A stretch of DNA of 64,000 nucleotides from Dipteris shenzhenensis (Eukaryota > Polypodiophyta > Polypodiopsida > Gleicheniales). Of this stretch, positions 32,639 through 41,176 are shown piece by piece; positions within the stretch are counted from its first letter, which is position 1, and the number at the start of each line of letters is the position of its first letter. Location of the stretch: the NCBI GenBank assembly GCA_047967505.1, contig CM106539.1; one strand, 5' to 3'. The position numbers and the translations under genes were made by a program. The notes under the pieces are model-generated. The model had not been told where the DNA came from, searched no databases, and was given only the letters and a program-made list of their open reading frames with translations.

Positions 32639-32676
32639 CGTAAACGTCGCAATAGGATGCGTGTGTAGTAGTGATA

Positions 32677-33189
32677 TAATAATGTTGAGCGAGTATGTCC
32701 CCCCATACATTGATAATGGCTCTACACACCCACTAAATAAACTGTCAGCTTCCTTTTACTGATGGATTTTGTCATCAACATCATTGACACTTGTAAAGTG
32801 CAAGTTTAGACAAGGGCTAATGTTCAACATCTGTATCGCTTGACATATTGCAATTTCACCTCGATAAATTCAATTTTGCTCTTGGTGAAAAACGGTTCTA
32901 TTGTAGGAACCTAGAATATACAATATAGTTTTCTTTTTGTTTTAATGGATGACAAATCAATTTTGGCAATTAGAAATCGCAATGCTTAAGCTATTCTTCC
33001 ATGTGAGATCCTTCATGAGAGGATGTCTAAGTTTGAGTTCTTGGAACAAGAAGTATAATTGTACATTGTCCTAATAATTATTACTATTTGTTGCTAGTGT
33101 CTGTATAGATCCCAAATAGGTTCAATGACTCAATAGTTGGGCACAATCTCCACTGGCTGACTCTGGTATGTAAAGCTATGTCAGTGAAG
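32677..33189. other. Intergenic DNA outside CACTA-B
   Basis: AT-rich, with no gene or repeat recognised. Some of it may be LINE 3' sequence, since the RT remnant that follows is on the minus strand. Confidence 0.4.
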
Positions 33190-33675
33190 CAATATGTAAG
33201 AGGTGTTGAAGATCATGACCTTGGTCTTCCCAAGGTTAACCATCAGCTCTCTCTCTCTGCAGAACACCTCTAGGGCATCTAGATGTCTATGTAGATCCTC
33301 TACCAAAGATGATAGGAGGACTATGTTATCCACATATAGTAGAATTTGTATCATCAAGTCAGCTAGTGGTGCTCCCTCGCCTCCTAGATGGTCTATGAAA
33401 GATGTAATCTCATCAATGTAGAGCCCGAAGAGAGTCAGTGAGAGAGGGCATCCCTACTTTACCCCAATCGTGCTCTCAACCCAATTTGATAGGCCTCTTG
33501 GGACATGAACTCTCCCTGCCTGCCCTAGAGCATGTTGCCCATGTGCCTCTGTATGGCTGCTGATCTTCCTCTCCAGTATCGATCCATAGATCTTGGCTAG
33601 CTTATGGCCAATCATGAGACTAGTGTGATAGTTCCTAGTATCCATGGGGTCACCTGCCTTGTGTCTTAACATCTA
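33190..33675 (-). pseudogene. Non-LTR (LINE) reverse-transcriptase remnant
   Basis: The minus strand reads HKAGDPMDTRNYHTSLMIGH, KLAKIYGSILERKISSHTEA, GQAG, then ESTIGVK, a stop, GCPLSLTLFGLYIDEITSFI, LLYVDNIVLLSS and NLGKTKVMIFNTS. This is the RT of plant non-LTR elements of the GVKQGCPLSPTLF type. Faults: Q to stop (TAG) in GVKQG, the catalytic F/YxDD box reads YVDN, and roughly 100 residues between GQAG and the GVK block are missing. Dead and truncated at both sides. Confidence 0.88.
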
Positions 33676-33806
33676 GCTCCAATCGAGGGAAGGAATCGAT
33701 GATACATCTAAGAAAGGCAGGGGAACTTGATAAAGAGAGAAATGACTTGGCTATCCTCTTCTACTAGGTCAAAGCCCAATGTGAAAGGTCCCCAAAAAAT
33801 CCTCCT

Positions 33807-33927
33807 ATAAATTGTAGGTGACACTTGCCACAAAGATGAGAATGAAAAAATTATGATCATTGCAACCCAATAGCATTTGTCATGAACAAAGACCATTCTT
33901 AAACATAGTGCATACTAGTGCAACCTC
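33807..33927 (+). repeat. Repeat block shared with 35,348-35,470
   Basis: Common strings include ATAGCATTTGTCATGAACAA and AGACCATTCTTAAACATAGT. Direct orientation. Non-coding. Confidence 0.85.
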
Positions 33928-33959
33928 TAGGAAAACAAGCAAATTTGACAGAGATGAGA

Positions 33960-34720
33960 CGGGAACAAGCCAAATCAACTTGCCATCTCCCTCAAAACAC
34001 ATCGACTCCTATATATGATGCTTTTTGCTAAATCGGCCTGCATAAACTTGCAAAAAAGGGAGAGAAAAGGTCTTTTATAAGAATTTAAATACCCAACATA
34101 ATGGTACTTTGCTGCAATGTGCAAAAGTTATGGCCAGCTCACTCTATGACTTTCGCTCATCTTTTGCTATCCCGAGAGGAGATTTTCTTTGTCGTAGCAC
34201 CTTGACTTTTGTATAGGATGGGTTTTGCCAAATCAACCCATTCCGTTTTCTAGAATAGGACTATTCTAAGAATTCTGAGATCCAATATGATGATACTCTT
34301 GTACTGTGTTGTGAGATGCAGTAGTGATGGATTTCTCTCTAATTTTTCCTATACTAGAAGGAGACTAGCTCCCCTCAATGCACAACAACTTTTATATATG
34401 ATGTTTTTTTTCAAATCAGTATGAGGTCTTATGCAAACCAGTTCTATTCTAACATATTCAAGCTATGGTGTAGCAACTTGATTCAACAAAAGGTCCATCT
34501 CTTCCAGGTCATTTTGGGGTTCTCTTCGTGGTCGCTACCCAATCTATTGTGTTCCAAAATGGTCTTTGTTCGCGATGGATCCTAGTATTTAGTTGCATAG
34601 ATCATGAATCTCCATTGGCATTTTAGCAAAAGGAGGCTACTTCCTTCAAAGCATTTCCACTTCTATATGTATCATGATGTTTTCCAAATAAGGTCAGGTC
34701 GACTTGCAAAATATGTCTAT
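33960..34720 (+). repeat. Degenerate ~190-bp tandem repeat
   Basis: The phrase ACTTTTATATATGATGTTTTT..CAAATC recurs in diverged form at about 34,006, 34,205, 34,391 and 34,660, and AATAT.ATGATACT.TTG.ACTG recurs between. 34,235-34,620 also matches 1,229-1,830. The single-copy ACTTTTAT at 34,388-34,395 is the empty-site equivalent of MITE copy 1. Confidence 0.65.
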
Positions 34721-34984
34721 TTTCACATATGTAGGTTGTGACATGTGAGTCTTCCTCTTGATGAGATACATAACAAACTTCACAATCTGATATAGCCATA
34801 ATTGAAGGAAGCTATTGAGTGAGTCATAAAAAATGTTCTACTAATAAGGAAGCATTAAAGTAAGAAGCTCATATATTCGTAGATATTACCATCAATTCAT
34901 ACAATTCAAGGAAGGTATAAAAAAATTCAATAAATCTCATATAGCCATAATTGTTTTAACTGCAACCCTTCAAAATGATTTGCT

Positions 34985-35225
34985 TCAAATAATCCATGAA
35001 ATGATTTGCAAGAATGCTCAAGTCTCAAGGATCCAAGCAATTCAAAAAATCTATCAATTACTTCACAAATGTGACCAAGCATTGAGAAACACATGAAATT
35101 TCCATGAAACAATCAAACATTGATATCAAGAAGTGATGTTACAAGGAGTTTGTAAAGCATTGAAGCTACAAATCCAAGATAGTGATGAAAAGATAGAAGC
35201 CAAAATTATTGAAGTATAATTTGAT
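34985..35225 (+). repeat. Repeat block shared with 39,615-39,848
   Basis: The two blocks share TCAAG..TTCAAGCAATTC, GAAGCTATCAA.TT.TTCACA and CCAAGAAGTGATG.TACAA in the same orientation with many substitutions. Non-coding. Confidence 0.75.
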
Positions 35226-35347
35226 GTATTACTTGTTTATGCAATTGCTCACTAACTTAACCGATCTACTGAGGTTCATACAATAAAAAACAATGGTACA
35301 ACAATAATGGAAAAAACAATGAAAAATAAACTATAAGATGAAACACA

Positions 35348-35470
35348 TAACCTACAAATTGTAGGTGATGTGCCACAAAGCTGAAGATGGAAAAATCACG
35401 ATCCTTGCAACCAAATAGCATTTGTCATGAACAAAGACCATTCTTAAACATAGTTTATACTGGTGCAACT
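35348..35470 (+). repeat. Second copy of the 33,807-33,927 block
   Basis: Direct repeat of the earlier block; it ends just before the 57-bp repeat that flanks copia-2. Confidence 0.85.
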
Positions 35471-35524
35471 ATTAGATATCAATGCTCCACTCTCATGTAA
35501 CTATGCAGGAACTAGCTAACTCTA
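35468..35524 (+). repeat. 57-bp direct repeat, left of copia-2
   Basis: Begins ACTATTAGATATCAATGC and ends GCTAACTCTA. It recurs at 37,797-37,853 with two mismatches (A/G, T/C). It lies 2 bp before the copia-2 LTR. Confidence 0.97.
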
Positions 35525-35526
35525 CT

Positions 35527-36191
35527 TGTAAGTGCCCCATATGAGGAGAAGGCATTTAGTAGCTCAGTTATCCGGTAGGTCCTAGTTTGGACACCAGATG
35601 GGGGCCATGTGTGGCCTGATGGCTACACGGAGTTGGCACACTACCAACTAGGCTACATGCAAGTGCAGAAAGGCATCCCATGACTGACCGCACTGAGGGT
35701 AGATGGAGCATTTCTCGAGGCAACCCACTCTCAGGTTGCGGGGCCCGTTTGGAGCCCCAGATGATCCCGGATGGCTCTGGGCCGAACGGTGTCCATAGGT
35801 CAGTTTCTCTATTTTGCGCACCGATTCTATCGTGTGGTCAGTGGCCTATTTTGGGACCAACTCCCAGTCGGCCGTTTTGGGTGGACTGGGTCGGTCACCC
35901 AATTGGGTCTAACTGACTACGAGTGGTGGCTATATAAGAGCAAGCTCGTGAAGCCCATTTCATCATTGGCTATAGTAATTGTGATTCCTTAGCATCCAGC
36001 CTCCATCCTCTACTATTTCCAGCATGCCATCAAAGCTTCTTTCATAGGAGTGCACGGCTGGGAGGCAGTGCCATCTATTGTATCAGCTCTACAGTAATCA
36101 AATTTTTTGATTCTCCATACTATCTACTTTTCTCTCTTGCGTATGAGATCCTGTTATCTGTTGAGCACAGACGTTGTATTATTTTCTTACA
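35527..36191 (+). repeat. Copia-2 5' LTR (665 bp)
   Basis: Starts TGTAAGTGCCCC and ends TTTTCTTACA; the 6-bp ends TGTAAG/CTTACA are inverted. TATATAAGAGCAAGC (about 35,931) is a likely TATA box. PBS follows immediately. Homologous to the copia-1 LTR at 8,934-9,541. Confidence 0.95.
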
Positions 36192-36204
36192 TGGTATCAG
36201 AGCC
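36192..36204 (+). other. Copia-2 primer-binding site
   Basis: TGGTATCAGAGCC, complementary to the 3' end of initiator Met tRNA, directly after the LTR. Confidence 0.95.
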
Positions 36205-36264
36205 TGGACTCTAGCAAGAAGATTTGTTAGTGTGTTTCTATTTTTTGCGAGCAGATTGTGAGAG

Positions 36265-37796
36265 ATGGCCCAGCCCGGAAGATTGCCAATCCCACCATGC
36301 GGCGAAAGCGAAAAGTTGGATGGCACTAACTATCCACTTTGGAAGTTCAAGATGAAGACCATCCTAAGCGCATACGAGCTTTGTGATACTGCTACTAGGG
36401 TGGACATGAAGCCGGTCCCGAGACTGAATCCGACCAATGTAGCACAATAGATAGTACCAACTGCGGATGAGATTCTCGCGTGGACAAGAAGAAATGCAGA
36501 TGTGCTATGTTATATTGTCTGCAATGTAATGATTCTATCATGGTGTTAATTCAACATGTCACCACAGTGGAGGCACGGACGGTCTTGAAAAATTAGTACG
36601 AGACCACGAATCAGATGCGGATTCAGAATCTAGAGACTCAACTCGCGAATGAGGAACTCTTTGAGTCTGAAGCGACAGAGAAGTTCATCACCAGGGTGAA
36701 GAATCTGCGCGATTAGATGATTGCAATTGGCATCACCATCACCAGCGAGAATCAAGCACGGAGGTGCATACGGATTCTCCCACCAAAGTACGACGGTCTT
36801 GTTACGATGCTAAATACACAGAACAAAAATTCGCCCCTCAACTTTGAGGATTTCTTTGCAATGCTTCTGGAGGAAGAGATGCGTCAAAAGACGAGGACTG
36901 AAGAAGATTCGGCTTTCTACGCTGGATCAAAGAAAGGTAAGGGTAAGGACGATGGTAACCCATCTTCTTCTGATGATAAAAAGAGAAAGAAGAAGATCAA
37001 GTGCTTCTATTGCAACAAGGCAGGGCACAAGCAAAATGAGTGCCGGAAAAAGATTGCAAATGAGAAGAATGGAGTAAAGAAAGAGTCCAGCAACAGTGCA
37101 CAGGCAGTACCAGTAGAGTTGTTTGTAGCAATTGAGGAGATTTGCACGGAGGCAGTTCATGTACCTACGGATGAACCTTAGATTATTGACAGTGGTGCAT
37201 CGCGCCACATGACCAGTTGGAAGGATTGGTATACCTCTCTATAGCCGATAGGGAATGACATCCTGGTAGCAGTCGGCAATGATGCAAAATGTCCAGCAAA
37301 AGGAAAAGGTACGATTGCTCTCAAGTCAGATGGAGTTGTAAAACAGTTGTTCGATCTTCTTTATGTGCTAGATATGAAGAGCACTTTGTTGTCCTTTTTT
37401 GCAATCATGGATCGGGAATTCAGAGTTCAATTCGAATTCGATAAGAATGGTGCACAGATTTTGGATATTCAAGGGAAGGTCGCTAGTAAAGGTACACGGC
37501 GCAACAACATCTATGAACCTTAACTTTCAATGCTCGAGCCGATGTGAAGAACACTAAGTTGTGGTATGAGATGTTTGGTCATCTAAATCTTAGTTCTTTA
37601 AAGCAGATGCATAAAAGTCGAATGATTGCACACCTACCAGAAATTACAGATCTATCCGATGTATGTGAAGCTTGCATGATGGGCAAGTAGCATCGACATC
37701 CCTTTCCTAAAGAGGCCAACAGGGCAAACGCTCCTCTAGAGCTCATTCACACAGACCTCTGCAAAAAGATGGAGATGGAAGATTTGGGTGGTCCCT
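36265..37796 (+). pseudogene. Copia-2 gag, protease and partial integrase
   Basis: Gag starts at ATG 36,265 (MAQPGRLPIPPCGESEKLDG), preceded by a ~60-bp leader. Stops and frameshifts disrupt 36,448-36,716; the frame is open again over 36,717-37,181 with NFEDFFAMLLEEEMRQKTRT and an intact knuckle CFYCNKAGHKQNEC at 37,002-37,043. Protease DSGASRHMTS starts at 37,188. GAG-pre-integrase (LFDLLYVLDM, NGAQILDIQGKV) follows, then decayed integrase with CEACMMGK near 37,667. The element stops abruptly at 37,796 inside integrase, against the second 57-bp repeat; RT, RNase H and the 3' LTR are missing. Confidence 0.93.
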
Positions 37797-37853
37797 ACTA
37801 TTAGATATCAATGCTCCACTCTCATGTAACTATGCGGGAACCAGCTAACTCTA
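37797..37853 (+). repeat. 57-bp direct repeat, right of copia-2
   Basis: Second copy of 35,468-35,524. Far too long for a copia target duplication (5 bp), so it marks a repair or recombination event. Confidence 0.97.
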
Positions 37854-38577
37854 GTATTGAGCTTGTCCATTGGATCTACGAGGCAGGCGTGGTGATGCTC
37901 GGAATAGAGACATCGAGATTTCGTATGCATTTGCTATCAAAAGCACACGCTAAAAGAAGGTGAAAAGCACACGCATGCTTTTTGAGAAAAGCTATTTTTG
38001 GCCAAATTTGGGGGCTTTTGGCCGTCTTTTTTTGGAGTCGTGAAACGCTATAAAAGAAGAGGAGATCGTGAGAAGGAGAACACATAATCCAACGCATGCA
38101 TATCGAGGCTGAGCGAAAGAGAAGAGACGGCACACATCTCGAGGTTGCTCGAGTGAAGAGAAGGCATGCATATCGAGGCACTGTGAAAGTGACAATTAGC
38201 GCACGCAAATCGAGGCAGCACAAAGAAGAAGATAAGATCAAGATATTTTGAGAGTGAGAGTGAGAGTGTGATTGAGATTTGATCATTTGATCATCTGATT
38301 TGAACATCTTCATGCGAGTGAGAGTGAGAGTGAGAGCTCTGGGTGGACAGGTGGTATCGAGCTCCCTCACGGTGTGATTCTTCTCCAAAATTATTGTAAA
38401 GACTCATCAGTTTGATTCATACTGTAATCTCTCTTCTTGTTCATTCGTGATTATTATCTTGCTACAATTTTGATCGTGATTGTGAAAGAACGGTGCGTGA
38501 CAAGTACCCTGATTTATTGACTACTTTTTTATCGTGCAATTAAGGGAAATTGCGATTTCAAGCAAGAGGGATGTTAT
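37854..38577. other. Unassigned; possible LTR-like end
   Basis: Contains GA-rich repeats (GAGAGTGAGAGTGAGAG at 38,254-38,275 and 38,320-38,335) and repeated GCATGCATATCGAGGC. The end AACGGTGCGTGACAAGTACCC resembles LTR/leader junctions of some retroelements, but no PBS or coding part supports it. The 170-codon minus-strand open frame has no recognisable domain. Confidence 0.35.
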
Positions 38578-38943
38578 GAGTAATCCATACCCACCATTGT
38601 TAGCATCTTATTTGCTTCCTCTCTTATTGCGGGCATGGTATTTAGTGCAGGCAACATCTTCTAGGGCAACCTATCACAATTCCAATAATATCCAAATAAT
38701 GAGTCAAATTAATGCGGGAGCTAACCTCATTAAGGAGCTAACCTATCACATACATGATGATTCTCAAAACAAACAATATCCAAATAATGAGTCAAATTAA
38801 TGCAGGAGCTAACCTTATTAAGGCCGAGACACTGGTATCCAACCACCCATACTTTGCTTGCAGATTCAAGATTGAGGGACAAGCACATAGTTTAGACATC
38901 CTAGCACCCTCGTATAACTGTGTTGATTGCAACTCTCACATTT
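38578..38943 (-). pseudogene. TNP2 fragment (exon 2/3 region) of a CACTA-1 relative
   Basis: Inverse match to CACTA-B 28,690-28,990: GAGAGTTGCAATCAACACAG, TCTCAATCTTGAATCT, GTATGGGTGGT.GGATAC, and on the other side of the intron AGATGTTGCCTGCAC and CAAATACCATGCCCGC. The intron part is internally duplicated (AATGAGTCAAATTAATGC twice, 38,697 and 38,783). No termini; isolated debris. Confidence 0.88.
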
Positions 38944-38945
38944 TG

Positions 38946-39142
38946 ACCTCAGATTCTTTAATATATTCTCATAATTTCCATAGACAATTTATTACGCATA
39001 ATGCAACATACATGCATTTCCAAGAGCATGTATTGATTATCTTAGTGGAAAACCGAGGTTTCACCCTAAACCCCCTTGCCTTCATAATTCCACAAAAGCC
39101 GGCACAAGCGTAAGCAAGTGAAAGAAGAATATGAAACTTGTC
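38946..39142 (-). repeat. Second copy of the 2,044-2,237 block
   Basis: Inverted relative to the first copy; it directly abuts the TNP2 fragment. Confidence 0.8.
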
Positions 39143-39856
39143 TTCACACTCAATCTAAGAAAGTCAATGAGCCTAATTCATTACTGAGCCTACCTAAAGG
39201 TATATATGTTTCTATAAAAGGTATATTTATATATTAATATAAAATCCTAGCAAAAGTTTATCAAGCTAGTTTTTTTAGTTTCACAATATTGATAGAATAT
39301 AGTACACTTTTATATATATTCTCTTAAATTTTGAAGTAAAATATGTAGATCCTAGTGAAACATACAAAAATTTTCACATAAAAGTTTCAAATATTGGTGA
39401 ATGTTTGAAACATTTATTTTTCTAAAGGCATACAAACTTTCGATATCAATAAAAATCTTTTGCTTCCTAGAAAAATTAAGATGAAAAAGTCATCCCTGCC
39501 TGAAGGCAAACCTTAAATGAAAATATAGAATAGATCACCTAGTGCCAACATGTAGTAATAAGCGACCAATATTTCTTATATTCTAGATGCTAATAAAAGA
39601 GACATCGCAATCCATGAAACAATTTATGTGAACATTAAAGCCTCAAGACTTCAAGCAATTCCAAGAAGCTATCAAGTTTTTCACAAAAGCAACCAAGCGT
39701 TTTGAATCTCAAAAGAAAATGTCTTCTAGCAGTCAAATATTGATACCAAGAAGTGATGCTACAAATAGGGTGTAAAGTGTTAAAGCTAGGAATCCAAGAC
39801 TGTAATGGCATGCATGGAAATTAAAAAGAGCATTCAAGTATAATTCGTGCTCTACC
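39143..39856. other. AT-rich DNA; right part is a repeat block
   Basis: 39,180-39,610 shows nothing recognisable. 39,615-39,848 is the second copy of 34,985-35,225. Confidence 0.5.
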
Positions 39857-40308
39857 AATGTCGCTATATAGCAACATTTACTAGAGTCGCTATATAGCGA
39901 CGGTTCTTTTTCGATGCTAATAGTGACATAAATACAGACCCTTGTGCCCGTTAAAAAAGAACTTTTTAGTGTAAAAAAGGTCGGTATTGTCATTCAAAAA
40001 ATGGCATGTGCCTTGTAGTGACTTCTTGGCATGGCAACTTAGTTTGAGGCCATATCCCATGGAGAAGGGACATTGGGTGATGATCTTATTTTCAAAGAAG
40101 CTACCAAGAACTGACAAGAGATTTCCCCTAAGAAGGTAACTCAATGAAACCAAAAACCAAAGGGCTCTCAATTTTGTTCTCGAACATAGTGAACCCCTCG
40201 TGGTAGAAAAGTAATAAATACTTTAATGTTCAAAAAGGCATGTACAAATACACCTTTTTAAAGAGTTCATGACAAATAGAGGGAGAGGGAGGGAGGGAGA
40301 GAGAGAGA

Positions 40309-40360
<52 letters not shown>

Positions 40361-41176
40361 AAAGGCACACCTTTAGTTCAACATCAAGCTCAAGAAAGAT
40401 GGAAATGGCAGGATGAACTGAATTTGAAATGTGTCGATGAACTACAACTTGGCATGATTAGTGGGCTTCACGGCGATCTTATTGCAGGATTTCAAGCCAA
40501 CATCCATTTTGAAGATCGTCAAGCATGCAAAGTTTGGATCTCCAAAATTGCTTTCACTTAAGCGCTTTCTTGGCACTAGAAACTAGACCACTTAAAGTGG
40601 AAACAATGTACCATATTACCTTGCATACATCGGCTATATTGTAAGATTATCCTTGATTATGGACACTGCGAAGATTTTGATCATGGTGCAAGGGCACCAA
40701 TTAGCTAGATTTAGTCCAACTAAATGAACTTGGAGAATGGCTTGATAACGTTAAACAATTGGATCTCTTTCACATGCCAAAGGTGGTGTAAATCTCAATA
40801 TTTTTTTTGAAAACACCCTCACTCATCCAAAAGATATAAAAAAACAATGACATTAAAAAATATTCTTGTTTAAGCATGTGAACGGTATATCCTCTAGGAA
40901 TCATATCCATGGATGCTAGCCTAGCTTATGTGACAACAATGACGGTGTGCTACGAAGGAGTTCAACTTATGTGTGACTAAAATGAGTGTAATTACTAAGG
41001 CTAGTAATAGGTCTTGGTGTAGTCTTTGGCATAATTTCCAACACATAGTTAAAATAGGAAAAGTTAGCTTCAAAAGAGGCCATAAGCTAGGATCTTTCTC
41101 TTTTCTTTTTGTATCTCAAAACCTTCTTGTCGAAGTAGGAGCCTCTATTTCTCTTGTGGAGCACAAGGAATGCCTT
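39857..41176 (+). repeat. Segmental duplication, copy 2 (CACTA end plus flank)
   Basis: Homologous to 11,858-12,615. The CACTA terminus ...GCCTTGTAGTG ends at 40,018 and is followed by the same flank. About 630 bp (roughly 40,256-40,886) have no counterpart in copy 1 and include a GA microsatellite. The copy is cut at 41,176 by CACTA-C, inside a string (GGAATGCCTT) that continues uninterrupted at 12,546-12,555 in copy 1. Confidence 0.92.
40279..40364 (+). repeat. GA microsatellite
   Basis: Nearly pure (GA)n with a few A and G interruptions. The open frame through it encodes Arg-Glu repeats and is not a gene. Confidence 0.97.

Larger units (their letters stand above)
16005..32673. mobile_element. 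CACTA-B: complete 16,669-bp CACTA (En/Spm) transposon
   Basis: The left end starts CACTACAAGGCATAGGCC (16,005) and the right end finishes ...GTGTAGTAGTG (32,673). The flanking triplets are ATA at 16,002-16,004 and ATA at 32,674-32,676: the 3-bp target duplication expected for CACTA. The ends share CACTAC and, further in, CGACG...TACCGACG, so the terminal inverted repeats are imperfect over about 40 bp. Contents from left: subterminal palindromes, 3' hairpin, Transposase_24-type gene (minus), 8.4-kb palindromic array, central divergent region with inverted duplication and a captured copia fragment, TNP2 gene (plus), subterminal palindromes. Both genes carry an apparent single-base frameshift, so present activity is doubtful unless those are assembly errors. 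Confidence 0.95.

Noticed and set aside
35468-35524. 57-bp repeat as a target-site duplication
   Set aside because: Copia integrase gives 5-bp duplications; 57 bp is too long, so another mechanism is needed.
36927-37208. Minus-strand 93-codon frame, also seen at 7397-7678 on the plus strand
   Set aside because: Antisense shadow of the copia gag/knuckle region in both copies.
37876-38388. 170-codon minus-strand open frame
   Set aside because: Contains Ser/His/Thr repeats from a GAGAGT tract and no domain; no second copy or splice support.
40313-40561. Open frame starting with Arg-Glu repeats
   Set aside because: The start lies in a GA microsatellite; the remainder has no recognised domain.
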